Below are positions 38,501 through 48,221 of a DNA stretch of 64,000 nt, piece after piece. Source of the DNA: Endozoicomonas sp. ISHI1 (lineage in GTDB: Bacteria; Pseudomonadota; Gammaproteobacteria; Pseudomonadales; Endozoicomonadaceae); contig NZ_JAGRPU010000012.1 of assembly GCF_024606225.1 (NCBI RefSeq), positions 1 to 64,000 of the forward strand, written 5' to 3'. The translations under genes were made by a program, and so were the position numbers. Below the pieces are notes generated by a model that worked only from the letters and a program-made list of their open reading frames with translations, was not told where the DNA came from and searched no databases. The stretch's first letter is position 1, and every line of letters begins with the position of its first letter.

Positions 38501-39318
38501 AATCTGTTAATAGTGAACTGCAATCGGAAGCAGAAAGATTGGATATTTTCACTTTCCCGAAAGGCGCCCGACCCGGAACCTTTCTGCACGCACTGTTCGA
38601 AAACCTCGAAAATCTGGCAGAAGATACGTTGAACTCCCAGCCCTGCGACTTATCCAGCTACGTTCTCGAACACTTACAAACGGAAGGCTTTGATGAAAAG
38701 TGGTGCCCTACCCTCGAGAATATGTTGGATCATTGCCTGCACGCCCCATTGAACGACACTGGATTAACTTTGGGAGATATTCCTATACACGCCAAAAAAG
38801 TCGAGATGGAGTTTTACCTTCCAGTAGACAAACTCAGAGCCAGGGAATTAAACGCTATCCTGCAATCAGAAGACAAGCTGTCTGCCCAAGCGGAATTACT
38901 CGACTTTGTGACCGTGAAAGGAATGTTAAAAGGCTTTATCGATCTGACCTTTGAACATAATGGCCGCTGGTATGTTCTGGACTACAAGTCAAACTGGCTG
39001 GGAGATCAGCTCAGCGACTACACGCGGGAAAATATGCAGAACGTCATGATTGAGCACCGATATGATCTTCAGTATCAGCTTTACTCACTGGCATTGCACA
39101 GATTGCTGAGCAGCAGACTGCCAGATTATGATTTTGAACGACATTTTGGCGGTGTTTATTATCTGTTCCTCAGAGGCATCCGAAAAGATGAGCCTGACCA
39201 GCCGGGTATTTTCCATTGTCGCCCCAATAAAGCCCTGATTGAAAAACTGGATCGTCTTTTTTATGGAGATCCTGCCTCGAGTGAAGAAAGCTCCACCCGG
39301 TCCGGAGTCTCTTCATGA
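35557..39318 (+). CDS. recB: Exodeoxyribonuclease V subunit beta (RecB)
   Basis: RecB is a 3'-to-5' superfamily 1 helicase with a C-terminal nuclease. The Walker A motif is IEASAGTGKTYTI (near residue 45), the helicase motif DEFQDTDPLQY follows, and motif VQIVTIHKSKGLEYPVVF is present. The nuclease domain shows the RecB-family catalytic residues in FIDLTFEHNGRWYVLDYKSN. Length 1253 is normal. It overlaps recC and recD by four bases on each side, so the three subunits should be made in step. Confidence 0.96.
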   Translation: MTATTHVPLMEQHPITKIANQPMQLEARTFPLHGNRLIEASAGTGKTYTIANLFLRLVLGHGPEHDQKKSAHCKPLTVDQILVVTFTEAATGELRDRIRARLHQAREAFEKSLTDDDFIATLMNDLDHHTERARLLLAAERQMDEAAVFTIHGFCQRMLRQHAFESGTLFSNELITDESHLLEQSAADFWRTELYPLNKPLVRLARSVWKTPGDLLKSLRGLLGKPGLQVETGGMPDTLERFNRQYVEPALTIRNLWRDNRHDIEDQLLSCGLKKNSKPFKRVAKMATFANSDALFPDLGKNESWEIYGREILENALAKNGKLPTHRVFALIEDLLNQPASIQDAFKSMMLARALSSIQQRSLSIKDQKHQMSFNDLLTRLHQALHENHGEQLATKLRVQFPVAMIDEFQDTDPLQYAIFSRIYPSHSSSSRSAGLFMIGDPKQAIYAFRGADIFTYMQARNQVSAHYSLDTNWRSGSNMVDSVNRVFEMSLHTPKDNDGRPPFIYKDIPFLSVKPSPKADKQRLLEANTEVPALTIWWQDNEGTAVGKTEYEQTMTLATASEVNRLLSQAQAAIHSDENQQPLKPGDIAILVRTGRQGLMIREALAKQGIPSVYLSSSDSVFASNEAVDVLRILTACLNPGHDRTLRSALATPLLDLTAETLDALNDDELAWERAVEEFSDYHQIWMKQGVLPMLRVLVQKRKLAEQLLAKDNGERRLTNLLHVGELLAAASLELESPHALQRWLSEHISKPDTNADEQQLHLESERNRVQIVTIHKSKGLEYPVVFLPYICSFREAEEPVYHDSQHTTLDLSGDDQALIKADKERLAEDIRLLYVALTRSIYRCYMGMAPVKSGSGRKGDLTDLHRTAIGWLLNGPEVLDYATLEQQLKHLAQRHPAINFQPVEELQLPVYRSESEESLHLVAAEFRGEIQKDWWVTSYSALSRTSHSHKKVQRHQAVQAPDASMETAGLDIEVMSETEESVNSELQSEAERLDIFTFPKGARPGTFLHALFENLENLAEDTLNSQPCDLSSYVLEHLQTEGFDEKWCPTLENMLDHCLHAPLNDTGLTLGDIPIHAKKVEMEFYLPVDKLRARELNAILQSEDKLSAQAELLDFVTVKGMLKGFIDLTFEHNGRWYVLDYKSNWLGDQLSDYTRENMQNVMIEHRYDLQYQLYSLALHRLLSSRLPDYDFERHFGGVYYLFLRGIRKDEPDQPGIFHCRPNKALIEKLDRLFYGDPASSEESSTRSGVSS

Positions 39319-41393
39319 TCAATGTCATCAAGCATCTTTACCAACAAGGCAAGATTCGCCCTCTGGATTATCAGTTTGCCCGTTTTATTCAGGAACTGGA
39401 CGACACACCCTGTGTAGTACTGGTGGCAGCCCTCATCAGTCATGAGCTGGGCCGGGGCAACCTCTGTCTGGAGTTCAGCCACTTATTTAATGCCCCACTG
39501 TTCGAATTAAGTCGGACACAGAGCGACCCACTCAGAGCAATAGCGGACATTGACACTCACTCCGAAGAAACACTGATCCGTCTTTTGCTCTCAAGCCCTG
39601 TTGTCAGCAATGGTCAATCCAATACGCCTCTGATTCTGGACGGTAAACGACTCTACCTGTACCGATACTGGCAACATGAGTGCCTGGTTGCCCGGCACCT
39701 GCTCAAACTGGGAAGGCAGGCGGAAGACCTTCAGGAAACCAGAACTATCCTGGATCGACTGTTTCAGCGAAACTATTCCACTCTTCTTGAGAATCGACCC
39801 AACACGAACGATTCACAGCCCCTACAAGACTATCTGATTAAATGGCTCGATGTAGAATTTCCCGAGGCCGTTGACTGGCAGGCCGCTACCCAAACACTCC
39901 TGTCTGCGAGGCAAACTGATGACCTTAAAACTCTTGATCAACTGATACCGCAACACTGTTGCCTGAACTGGCAAAAAGTAGCAGCAGCCATGGCGGCGAC
40001 TCAACCTCTGGTCATCATCAGCGGTGGACCCGGTACCGGTAAAACAACGACCGTGACAAGACTGCTGGCCATGCTGGTTGAAAAAGGTATGAAGAGTGGC
40101 AAAATACCCGACATCCGTCTGGTGGCACCCACTGGTAAAGCCTCAGCCCGACTCACTGAATCAATGGGTGGCGCTCTGCCGACTCTTCATTGCGGTGAAG
40201 AGATCCGTAATCTGATTCCAGGTCAGGCTGGCACGATTCATCGGCTATTGGGTGTCATCCCTAACCGACCAGAATTTCGCCACAATGCCAGCAACCCCCT
40301 GCATCTGGATATACTGGTGGTGGATGAAGCCTCGATGGTCGATCTGCCACTAATGCGTCAGCTGCTGGATGCACTGCCTGAACATGCCCGGATCATACTG
40401 CTGGGCGACAGGGATCAACTGGCTTCTGTTGATGCTGGCAGTGTGCTGGGTGATATTTGTTCGGCTGCTGAGGGTGGTTACACACTGGCACAGGCTGACA
40501 CACTGGAACAATTAACAGGCTTTAATATGAAGTCGTTTTCAATGCGACAAATGCCCACAGCAAAACAGAACAACGCAGCAGCCTGTTTCACACAAAAAAA
40601 CCTGGCCATCAACGACCGCTTCTGTCAGCTTCAGAAAAGTTACCGATTTGATGCCCGATCAGGGATAGGCACTCTGGCCAAGGCCGTCAACAAAGGCGAC
40701 GCCAGACAAACAATCAGGGTATTTCAGCAAATGTTTGATGATATTGCCCTGTACCCAGTGGACGAAAATAGTTACCAGCAACTGATGTCACTCTGCGCAC
40801 AAGGCTATACCCCCTATCTTCAGGCCATTCATGATCAGCAAGATGAAAAGACGGTTTTGAGGGCCTTTAACCATTTTCGCCTGCTCTGTTCATTGCGGGA
40901 AGGACGCTGGGGGGTTGAAGGACTGAATGATGGCATTCGTTCTGCTCTGGCAAGAAGAAACCTGATTCCATCGGAGGGCTTATGGTATCCGGGCCGCCCG
41001 GTTTTGATTACCCGCAACGCTCATGACCTTGGCCTGTACAACGGTGATATTGGTATTGCTATGCCTGATCGCAACAACCGTCTGAAAGTGGTCTTTGAAT
41101 TAGCCGACGGAAGCCTCAAGTACCTTCTGCCCAGTCGCTTGCCAGAACACCAGACCGTTTTTGCTATGACGATACACAAAAGTCAGGGGTCAGAATTCCC
41201 CCACACTGTCATGGCACTTCCAGAGCAGATGACACCGGTGCTTACCCGGGAATTGCTTTACACCGGCATCACCCGGGCCAAGACTAGGCTGGACCTGTTT
41301 GCACTGCCGCAGATTCTGGTTAAAGCCATTCAACAGAAAACCCTGCGTTCGTCAGGATTGAAAGACCGACTCATTAACCACTACAGCTACTGA
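39315..41393 (+). CDS. recD: Exodeoxyribonuclease V subunit alpha (RecD)
   Basis: RecD is the 5'-to-3' helicase of the RecBCD complex. Walker A is VIISGGPGTGKTTTVTRL (about residues 234-251). DEASMVDLPLMRQL is motif II, and the C-terminal FAMTIHKSQGSEFPH and LLYTGITRAKTRL are motifs V and VI. Length 692 is slightly longer than the E. coli protein. ansA follows after ten bases and may be co-transcribed. Confidence 0.95.
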   Translation: MINVIKHLYQQGKIRPLDYQFARFIQELDDTPCVVLVAALISHELGRGNLCLEFSHLFNAPLFELSRTQSDPLRAIADIDTHSEETLIRLLLSSPVVSNGQSNTPLILDGKRLYLYRYWQHECLVARHLLKLGRQAEDLQETRTILDRLFQRNYSTLLENRPNTNDSQPLQDYLIKWLDVEFPEAVDWQAATQTLLSARQTDDLKTLDQLIPQHCCLNWQKVAAAMAATQPLVIISGGPGTGKTTTVTRLLAMLVEKGMKSGKIPDIRLVAPTGKASARLTESMGGALPTLHCGEEIRNLIPGQAGTIHRLLGVIPNRPEFRHNASNPLHLDILVVDEASMVDLPLMRQLLDALPEHARIILLGDRDQLASVDAGSVLGDICSAAEGGYTLAQADTLEQLTGFNMKSFSMRQMPTAKQNNAAACFTQKNLAINDRFCQLQKSYRFDARSGIGTLAKAVNKGDARQTIRVFQQMFDDIALYPVDENSYQQLMSLCAQGYTPYLQAIHDQQDEKTVLRAFNHFRLLCSLREGRWGVEGLNDGIRSALARRNLIPSEGLWYPGRPVLITRNAHDLGLYNGDIGIAMPDRNNRLKVVFELADGSLKYLLPSRLPEHQTVFAMTIHKSQGSEFPHTVMALPEQMTPVLTRELLYTGITRAKTRLDLFALPQILVKAIQQKTLRSSGLKDRLINHYSY

Positions 41394-41403
41394 AATTGCT
41401 GAT

Positions 41404-42417
41404 ATGACCAAAAAAATCTACGTTATTTATACCGGTGGCACCATTGGCATGAAACCCACTGATTCGGGTTATGCCCCCTCTGGTAATATGCAGGCGCTTC
41501 TGGACGAAAAGCTACCTCTCCACACCCGCCGGGGCCTTCCGGACTTTGAACTGGTAGAATATGAGGAACTGATCGATTCCAGTAATATCCGCCCACAAAA
41601 CTGGCAGCAGATAGCAACGGATATTGCCGATCACTATGAAGACTACGATGGTTTTGTAGTTCTGCACGGTACTGACACCATGGCATACTCCAGTTCAATG
41701 ATGTCATTTATGCTTCGCAATCTCGGTAAACCGGTTATCTTCACTGGCTCCCAGATCCCACTGTGTGAACCTCGAAGTGATGGTCTGGAAAACTTTGTTG
41801 GTGCCCTGAGTATTGCCACTGATGAACGCATCAACGAGGTGTGTCTGTACTTTAACGGACGTTTAATGCGCGGCAACCGGGCTCGTAAGCAAAATGCCTA
41901 TCTGTTTGATGCCTTTGACTCCCCTAACTTCCCATGGCTGGGGCGTGCTGATATCAACATCGAGCTCAATGACCTGCTGTTATTGAAACCTGAAAACAAG
42001 CCAGAATTTCATCTTGAATGCTCTGAAGATACCCTGGTCGGTATTGTGCAACTCTTTCCCGGTATCACTGCCCAGTGGCTGGAAACAGTCCTGAACCAAC
42101 CTCAAAAAGCCTTTATCATGAGGACTTATGGCACGGGAAATGGCCCTGACGGCGACCCGGTACTGCTGGACACTTTGAAAAAGGCGACAGATGCCGGCAA
42201 GATCATTGTAAACCTGACCCAATGTCACAGAGGCTCTGTTCATCAAGGCAGTTATGCTGCAGGCTCGGCGCTCGCCAAAGCGGGGGTTATAGGGGGTCTG
42301 GATACGACGACAGAAGCCATGTTCTGCAAGCTTCATCATTTATTGTCAAAGGGTCACTCAACCCGGGAGATCAGAGAGCTGATCGGACAGAATATTTCTG
42401 GTGAGCTGACGATCTGA
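41404..42417 (+). CDS. ansA: Type I (cytoplasmic) L-asparaginase
   Basis: The enzyme hydrolyses L-asparagine to aspartate and ammonia. Two catalytic threonine motifs are visible: YVIYTGGTIGMKPT near the N-terminus and VVLHGTDTMAYSSSMM about residue 83. The 337-residue length and lack of a signal peptide match the cytoplasmic AnsA type, not the periplasmic AnsB. It starts ten bases after recD. Confidence 0.94.
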   Translation: MTKKIYVIYTGGTIGMKPTDSGYAPSGNMQALLDEKLPLHTRRGLPDFELVEYEELIDSSNIRPQNWQQIATDIADHYEDYDGFVVLHGTDTMAYSSSMMSFMLRNLGKPVIFTGSQIPLCEPRSDGLENFVGALSIATDERINEVCLYFNGRLMRGNRARKQNAYLFDAFDSPNFPWLGRADINIELNDLLLLKPENKPEFHLECSEDTLVGIVQLFPGITAQWLETVLNQPQKAFIMRTYGTGNGPDGDPVLLDTLKKATDAGKIIVNLTQCHRGSVHQGSYAAGSALAKAGVIGGLDTTTEAMFCKLHHLLSKGHSTREIRELIGQNISGELTI

Positions 42418-42531
42418 AGAAACGACGGGGACTTTCAAATACTCATTCAGCCTTTTATCTGCCGTAAGCGAAGCGAATCGGCTGGATAAATTCGTTAAGT
42501 TGCACTAAAAAACTTTACAGAATAATGAAGA

Positions 42532-42537
42532 TGTACA
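42532..42537. promoter_or_regulatory. Candidate YefM operator core (TGTACA)
   Basis: The palindrome TGTACA lies 13 bases before the yefM start. YefM-YoeB complexes are known to bind such hexamers in their own promoter. A six-base site is weak evidence by itself. Confidence 0.4.
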
Positions 42538-42550
42538 GAAGAGGAAAGCT

Positions 42551-42802
42551 ATGGATACGATTAGTTATACATCAGCAAGAAATAATCTGGCAAAAACCAT
42601 GCAACAAGTGTGTTTTGACCATGGTCCGGTAGTGATTACCAGAAAAGGTGAACAACCAGTCGTTATGATGTCAATGAGCGACTATCAATCGCTGCAAGAG
42701 ACAGCATATTTACTGCGAAGTCCAAAAAATGCTCGTCGTTTGTTTGAGTCTATAGCTGAGTTAGAAAATAGAACAGGTACTGAACGAGAGCTGATGGAAT
42801 GA
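42551..42802 (+). CDS. yefM: Antitoxin YefM (Phd/YefM family)
   Basis: The 83-residue protein has the Phd/YefM N-terminal DNA-binding domain (ISYTSARNNLAKTMQQVC, then PVVITRKGEQPVVMMSMSDY) and an acidic C-terminal tail that would wrap the toxin. An AGAGGAAAG site precedes the ATG. Its stop overlaps the start of a yoeB-like toxin frame by four bases (ATGA), the normal antitoxin-toxin coupling. Confidence 0.9.
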   Translation: MDTISYTSARNNLAKTMQQVCFDHGPVVITRKGEQPVVMMSMSDYQSLQETAYLLRSPKNARRLFESIAELENRTGTERELME

Positions 42803-43047
42803 AGCTGACTGTCTCAGAGTGAGCTTGGGACGATTACCTTTACTGGCAAAAAACAGATAAACGGGTCAACTCATTAATTAAAGAAATTAAGAGAACGTTC
42901 TATGAAGGAACCGAAAAGCCAGAGCCATTGAAACAGGGTTTATCAGGTTATTGGTCAAGACGCTTAAATAATGAATACCGGATTGTATATAAATTTGAAG
43001 ACATCTCCATTTTGATAGCTAATCTGCGCTATCACTATAGAGTTTGA
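42799..43047 (+). pseudogene. yoeB: YoeB toxin with an in-frame TGA at codon 8
   Basis: Read from the ATG at 42799 the product is MKLTVSE, then TGA (42820-42822), then AWDDYLYWQKTDKR and on to NLRYHYRV. It aligns along its whole 82 codons with YoeB, a ribosome-dependent mRNA interferase. Apart from the stop, the catalytic region looks intact: the KPEPLK glutamate, the SRR arginine and the C-terminal HY pair. No start codon follows closely after the TGA, so toxin should not be made except by readthrough. A recent nonsense mutation is likeliest; a sequencing error is possible. Confidence 0.85.
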
Positions 43048-43066
43048 TTTAGCAACATAACCCGTT

Positions 43067-43750
43067 TTAAATAGCTGGCAGCTGCCAGTCAATGGGCTGC
43101 AAACCTCTAGAGGCCAGATAATCGTTGGTCTGGGAAAAAGGCCGACTGCCAAAGAAGCCCCGGTTTGCCGACAGAGGCGAAGGGTGCACAGCCTGCAATA
43201 CCAGATGTTTGCTACGGTCAATGAATTGCCCCTTGCGCTGGGCATAACTGCCCCAGAGGATAAACACCAGCCCTTCCCTTTTATTGTTCAGCTCAGCAAT
43301 CACTTTGTCAGTAAACTGCTCCCAACCTCGCTTCTGATGAGAAGCGGCCTGCTTGTGCTCAACGGTCAAGACGCTGTTGAGCAGCAAAACGCCCTGTTCA
43401 GCCCAGTGTTCAAGACAACCATGGCGGGCGGGAGGAATCCCAAGATCACTTTGCAGCTCTTTATACATGTTGACCAGTGACGGAGGAATCCGAACATCGG
43501 GACGCACCGAGAAACAGAGCCCATGGGCCTGACCCGGACCGTGATAGGGATCTTGCCCAAGGATCACTACCTTGACCTGCTCAAAAGGCGTCAGATCCAT
43601 CGCCCGAAAATATTCACTGCCTTTTGGGTAAATCGTTTTGCCAGCGGCCTTTTCAGTCAGCAGAAAACTACGCAGAACTTGCATATACTCCTTGTTAAAC
43701 TCATTCTGCAAATGAGTCTTCCAGGACGGCTCGAGCCTGATTTCCTGCAT
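43067..43750 (-). CDS. ung: Uracil-DNA glycosylase
   Basis: Ung removes uracil from DNA in base excision repair. Family 1 motifs are present: the water-activating motif [20 protein letters not shown] with Asp67, and the DNA-intercalating motif [17 protein letters not shown]. At 227 residues it has the normal length. It is convergent with the yefM-yoeB module. Confidence 0.97.
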   Translation of the reverse strand: MQEIRLEPSWKTHLQNEFNKEYMQVLRSFLLTEKAAGKTIYPKGSEYFRAMDLTPFEQVKVVILGQDPYHGPGQAHGLCFSVRPDVRIPPSLVNMYKELQSDLGIPPARHGCLEHWAEQGVLLLNSVLTVEHKQAASHQKRGWEQFTDKVIAELNNKREGLVFILWGSYAQRKGQFIDRSKHLVLQAVHPSPLSANRGFFGSRPFSQTNDYLASRGLQPIDWQLPAI

Positions 43751-43921
43751 AGGATTCCCTCTGTTCCAAAGGTTTAAGATAAGAACCGGATGACAATCGG
43801 GCCATTATACACAAATGGATAATACCGAGCTGGCTCACGAAAAAAAACATCGTACACCAATAGAAGAGAGGTGTACGTTATCTCTGTTCTTACTTCCTGT
43901 AGAATGGCCGTTGATAGTCAG

Positions 43922-44662
43922 TCAGTGACCATTGCTGAACATCAAAACGATCTGGCGATGCAGTCTTTCTCTGATCGGTGCCATATCCAGCCTACCTTCC
44001 TGCAAGAGCCCCTCATATTCAACCTGCGCAATGAAAGAGGCAAAAAGTTGAGCATCGGTTTCTGGTTGTGAGGAGCCTGTGCGCCTGAAGAGTGAGACCA
44101 GACTGTTCAACAGGTAGGTCTGATGTTTAAACGCGATGGGACGCAGAGTTTCATTCCTCAGACACTCCAGCTGGAAAGCCCGTTCTGCAATCAGATAATC
44201 ACGGTGCTCAGTCAGCTGGTTGCCAACATAATCAACCGCCAGATTGAGCATCTGATCGACAAACTGAGCTCTGGCATCATTGGTGCCATCGAGCAGGGAG
44301 AGCGCCTTTTGCAGTTGATCGTCTGACTCTTCCCAGAATGCCTTGAAGGTTTCAGCCCCCATTTCCACAAACAGGGTAAAAGTGTCTGTAATGAGGTCGG
44401 AAATATCTTTGAAGTAATAGGTGGTTGCAGAGAGAGGTACCTGAGCTTCTTTGGCGACAGCGCGGTGCCTTACGCCACGGACTCCGTCCCTTACCACGAT
44501 TCTTAGTGCTGCTTCCAAAATGGTTCGACGACGTTGCTCACTGTTGGCCCGACTGGTTTTACGTCCTTGATATTTCAGAGTTCCGTCTCCGAGAGCAGCT
44601 CCTTCATTTTGGGCCATCTGCGATAGGACGCAGTTTCTTTCGTCACTGTACGTTGCTTCCAT
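43922..44662 (-). CDS. TetR-family transcriptional regulator
   Basis: The 246-residue protein has a TetR helix-turn-helix at about residues 42-95 (RRRTILEAALRIVVRDGV, then AKEAQVPLSATTYYFKD). A C-terminal ligand domain of unknown specificity follows. The 40-residue extension before the HTH is somewhat long; an internal Met at residue 16 is an alternative start. It stands alone between ung and lysS, so its target is not evident. Confidence 0.88.
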   Translation of the reverse strand: MEATYSDERNCVLSQMAQNEGAALGDGTLKYQGRKTSRANSEQRRRTILEAALRIVVRDGVRGVRHRAVAKEAQVPLSATTYYFKDISDLITDTFTLFVEMGAETFKAFWEESDDQLQKALSLLDGTNDARAQFVDQMLNLAVDYVGNQLTEHRDYLIAERAFQLECLRNETLRPIAFKHQTYLLNSLVSLFRRTGSSQPETDAQLFASFIAQVEYEGLLQEGRLDMAPIRERLHRQIVLMFSNGH

Positions 44663-44871
44663 GAGAAAATGCCTTGCAGTTGCCTGTTAGTCTTATGACG
44701 CCTGAAGCCATCTCTAAAAATAAAAGAGGAATTCCAGTTACGCCAATCTTCTTGTACTTCAGCTTGAAAACCGACGTTAGACAGTCATGCTCCAAGCTTG
44801 GTCAATGGCCGCTGAAGACTGGGCTGAAGGTTCGGCAGACAGATAGACTGACTGCCGGAATCCAGCCGGGA

Positions 44872-46365
44872 TTACTGCTGGGGTCGCATGTGCGGGAACA
44901 ACAGTACATCACGGATGGAAGGTGCATCAGTAAACAGCATGACCAGACGGTCTATACCAATACCCTCACCCGCCGTTGGCGGCAAACCATACTCCAGAGC
45001 GTTGATGTAGTCTGCATCAAAGTGCATGGCTTCATCATCGCCAGCGTCTTTTTCTGCGACTTGCTGACGAAAACGCTCAGCCTGATCTTCAGAATCGTTC
45101 AACTCGGAGAAACCGTTGGCCACCTCACGTCCGCCCACAAAAAACTCAAAGCGGTCAGAAATGAATGGATTGCCATCATTACGACGTGCCAAAGGCGATA
45201 CCTCTGTTGGATATTCGGTAATGAATGTCGGATCCATCAGACGGTGCTCAACCGTTTCCTCAAATATCTCGATCTGAATCTTGCCCAGACCCCAGGTACC
45301 CTTGACCTCGATACCCAGCTTTTCCGCAACCTGAGTCGCTGAATCAATCGTATCAATATCAGCAACCTCAAGATCCGGATTGAAGTGCAGTATAGAATCG
45401 AAAACCGACATACGCACAAATGGCTTGCCGAAATCGATCTCGTTACCCTGGTAAGTCAATGTCGTCCCACCGGTAACGTCCTTGGCCAGACGCTTAAAGA
45501 GGGCTTCCGTGTGATCCATCATGTCAATGTAATCTGCGTAAGCCTGGTAGAACTCAATCATCGTAAACTCAGGGTTATGACGTGTAGACAACCCCTCGTT
45601 ACGAAAGTTCCGATTAATTTCAAACACTCGTTCGAATCCGCCCACGACCAAACGCTTCAGATAGAGCTCCGGAGCAATGCGCAGGTACATATCAATATCC
45701 AGTGCATTATGGTGAGTCACGAACGGGCGTGCCGTTGCACCTCCCGGAATCACTTGTAGCATCGGGGTTTCTACTTCCATGTAGTCCTGCCCATGGAAAT
45801 AGTCACGAATCACCTGAACAATACGGGAACGAATACGGAAAGTTTCACGAGATTCTTCACGGGTAATCAGATCCACATAACGTTGACGATAACGCATTTC
45901 TGTATCGGTCAGCCCCTTGTGCTTCTCGGGCAGAGGGCGCAGGGATTTGGTCAGCAGCTCTACATGCTCCATATCCACATAGAGATCGCCCTTGCCGGAA
46001 CGCTGAAGGGTTCCTTCAGCACCGATGATATCCCCCAGATCCCAGGTTTTGGCTTCTTTCAGTACTTCTTTAGCCAGCGCTTTGCGGTTCATGTAAACCT
46101 GGATACGACCGGACATATCCTGAATTTCCATGAATGCGCCGCGATTCAGCATGATACGGCCAGCGACCTTGATCTTCTTGCCGGCGTCCAGCAACTCTTC
46201 CTTACTGGTATCAGCGAACGCCTTCTGAAGATCTGCAGCCAGCGCATCACGACGGAATTTGTTTGGGAAAGCGACCCGTTCAGAACGAATGGTATTGAGT
46301 TTTTCACGGCGAAGAGCCACCAGCCGGTTCTCTTCCCGGGCATCTAAAATCTGTTCTTCAGACAT
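44872..46365 (-). CDS. lysS: Lysyl-tRNA synthetase, class II
   Basis: LysS charges tRNA-Lys. The N-terminal OB-fold anticodon domain ([20 protein letters not shown]) and class II motifs are visible: motif 2 around [21 protein letters not shown] and motif 3 [19 protein letters not shown]. The 497-residue length is normal. A CTGGAGAA ribosome-binding site precedes the ATG. It follows prfB after 88 bases, the conserved prfB-lysS pair. Confidence 0.97.
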   Translation of the reverse strand: MSEEQILDAREENRLVALRREKLNTIRSERVAFPNKFRRDALAADLQKAFADTSKEELLDAGKKIKVAGRIMLNRGAFMEIQDMSGRIQVYMNRKALAKEVLKEAKTWDLGDIIGAEGTLQRSGKGDLYVDMEHVELLTKSLRPLPEKHKGLTDTEMRYRQRYVDLITREESRETFRIRSRIVQVIRDYFHGQDYMEVETPMLQVIPGGATARPFVTHHNALDIDMYLRIAPELYLKRLVVGGFERVFEINRNFRNEGLSTRHNPEFTMIEFYQAYADYIDMMDHTEALFKRLAKDVTGGTTLTYQGNEIDFGKPFVRMSVFDSILHFNPDLEVADIDTIDSATQVAEKLGIEVKGTWGLGKIQIEIFEETVEHRLMDPTFITEYPTEVSPLARRNDGNPFISDRFEFFVGGREVANGFSELNDSEDQAERFRQQVAEKDAGDDEAMHFDADYINALEYGLPPTAGEGIGIDRLVMLFTDAPSIRDVLLFPHMRPQQ

Positions 46366-46453
46366 ATTTTCTCCAGTTCACCCCCTTGGGGGCTGGGAGC
46401 AAACAGCTGCCTGTTACTCCCTTGTGTAAACTGTTCTCTGTTAACGGCTGAGA

Positions 46454-47552
46454 TTACAGGCCTTTCTTGAGGCTTGCCTCGATAAACTTATCGAGATCTC
46501 CGTCAAGAACAGCCTGAGTATTACGGGTTTCTACGCTGGTTCTCAGATCCTTGATGCGGGAATCATCCAGAACGTAGGAACGAATCTGACTGCCCCAACC
46601 AATATCGGACTTGGAATCTTCCAGAGCCTGAGCGTCTGCAGTGCGCTTCTGCATCTCTAGCTCATACAGCTTGGCTTTTAACTGCTGCATGGCCTTGTCC
46701 TTGTTCTGGTGCTGGGAACGTTGGTTCTGACACTGCACCACAATGCCTGAAGGCTCGTGAGTAATACGAACCGCAGAGTCGGTGGTGTTTACGTGCTGAC
46801 CACCGGCACCACTGGAGCGGTAGGTATCAATTCGAAGGTCGGCCGGATTAATCTCGATCTCAACGTTATCGTCTATCTCCGGAGAGACAAAAACCGATGA
46901 GAAAGAGGTATGGCGGCGGTTGCCGGAATCAAATGGAGACTTTCGTACCAAACGATGCACACCTGTTTCTGTTCTCAACCAGCCAAAAGCGTATTCACCG
47001 GTAAACTGAACCGTAGCCGACTTAATGCCAGCCACTTCTCCAGCAGACACTTCAATGATTTCAGTTTTGAAGCCCCGCTGTTCACCCCATCGCAGGTACA
47101 TACGCAATAACATGTTGGCCCAGTCCTGAGCTTCTGTTCCACCGGAACCCGACTGAATGTCCAAATAGGCATTATTGGGATCCATTTCTCCGGAGAACAT
47201 GCGACGAAACTCCAGCTCTTCCAGCTTTTCGCTTAGCTGGTCCAGCTCTTCCACAACGCCTTCCACACCGTCTTCGTCCTGCTCTTCCACCGACATTTCC
47301 AGCAATTCACTGGCATCTTCCAGGCCTGATGTCAGCTGTTCAATGGTAGAAACAATGCCTTCCAGAATGGAACGCTCCTTACCCAGGGCCTGGGCACGTT
47401 CTGGCTCATTCCAGACATCCGGATCTTCAAGCTCCCGCTCTACTTCCTGCAGACGCTCACTTTTGTGAGCGTAGTCAAAGGTACCCCCTAAGCACGTCAG
47501 TACGTGCTGTCAGATCCTTAATACGCTCCTTGATAGGGTTTACTTCAAGCAT
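46454..47552 (-). CDS. prfB: Peptide chain release factor 2 (programmed +1 frameshift)
   Basis: RF2 releases peptides at UAA and UGA codons. The first frame starts at ATG 47552 ([14 protein letters not shown]) and meets an in-frame TGA at 47477-47475. The rest is in the +1 frame and continues [16 protein letters not shown] to the end at 46454. The stop-codon recognition and GGQ region is present ([20 protein letters not shown]). The gene is therefore intact, although it appears as two frames. Frameshifting at the TGA is the known autoregulation of RF2 level. Confidence 0.97.
47475..47490 (-). promoter_or_regulatory. prfB programmed frameshift site
   Basis: On the coding strand a Shine-Dalgarno-like AGGGGG is followed after TAC by CTT TGA C, the classic slippery sequence. 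The ribosome shifts +1 on CTT when RF2 is scarce. Confidence 0.93.
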
Positions 47553-47876
47553 GATTTATCGCTCAGTATCGTTCAGGGTTCGATGAAAAATCGGGAAATA
47601 TCACTTCAGCTGCCGGTATTGACCGTGAACATGGCTAATGCTCCTAATCGGGAACAGAACCGGATGGCTTGACTTGGGCAGTGAGAGGAAGGAATCATTT
47701 CCACAATAAAAAACAGCCGTCCATTCTACCTGATCAGCGGATGCGTTGGAATGAGAGAAAAATAAAAGCCAATCTCCGGGAATCGACTCCGGCCCGAAGA
47801 AAATTCAGGGAACATTTTCAGCATCTTGCAGTCAAAACTATTGAGACGAGAAAGAAACAACCAAGAGGTATACATT
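47553..47876. other. Intergenic region
   Basis: This gap lies between the divergent prfB and the small acidic protein gene and should hold both promoters. I see no RNA gene or further reading frame worth calling. Confidence 0.4.
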
Positions 47877-48107
47877 ATGATTAAACAGAAACTGACTGCA
47901 CTGGCCCTGATCTTTCCCCTGTCCGCATTGTCGCTGACCGGCTTTGCCGATGAAGAAGAATCAAGGCAGGACGAGAGTAATAAAAGCGAATGGGTCATCG
48001 ACCTTCACAGCCTCGTTGCCAACAACGAAGATACGAACACAGAGGAAGAGCCTTCCTCGGATGAAAATTCTTCTTCCGAAGAAAACAAGCTTTTTGAGCG
48101 GCTTTAA
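47877..48107 (+). CDS. Small acidic exported protein, unknown function
   Basis: The longer frame begins upstream, but the ATG at 47877 (MIKQKLTALALIFPLSALSL) has an AGAGG site eight bases before it and starts directly at a signal peptide, cleaved near GFADE. The mature part is about 55 residues and very rich in Glu, Asp and Ser. After the stop another frame continues with a similar acidic composition (KPEEKSEENSETG, ending at 48183), so a frameshift may have shortened it. No family was recognised. Confidence 0.55.
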   Translation: MIKQKLTALALIFPLSALSLTGFADEEESRQDESNKSEWVIDLHSLVANNEDTNTEEEPSSDENSSSEENKLFERL

Positions 48108-48221
48108 GACAGTGGCGAAGCCGGAAGAGAAGTCGGAAGAAAACTCAGAAACCGGCATCTGGTCTGGCTTCTGCCGTCATTGACCGGCATCGACAGCAGA
48201 AGCAGCCACTCTCCGGGAAAT

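Noticed and set aside
42820-42822. Selenocysteine at the yoeB TGA
   Set aside because: No selenocysteine is known in this family and no downstream hairpin of that kind is apparent; a nonsense mutation is simpler.
44674-45342. Long plus-strand frame over the lysS 3' part
   Set aside because: It is a shadow of lysS in the opposite strand and has no family resemblance.
46454-47552. prfB as a broken gene
   Set aside because: The in-frame TGA is the programmed frameshift site, with AGGGGG and CTTTGAC in the classic positions.
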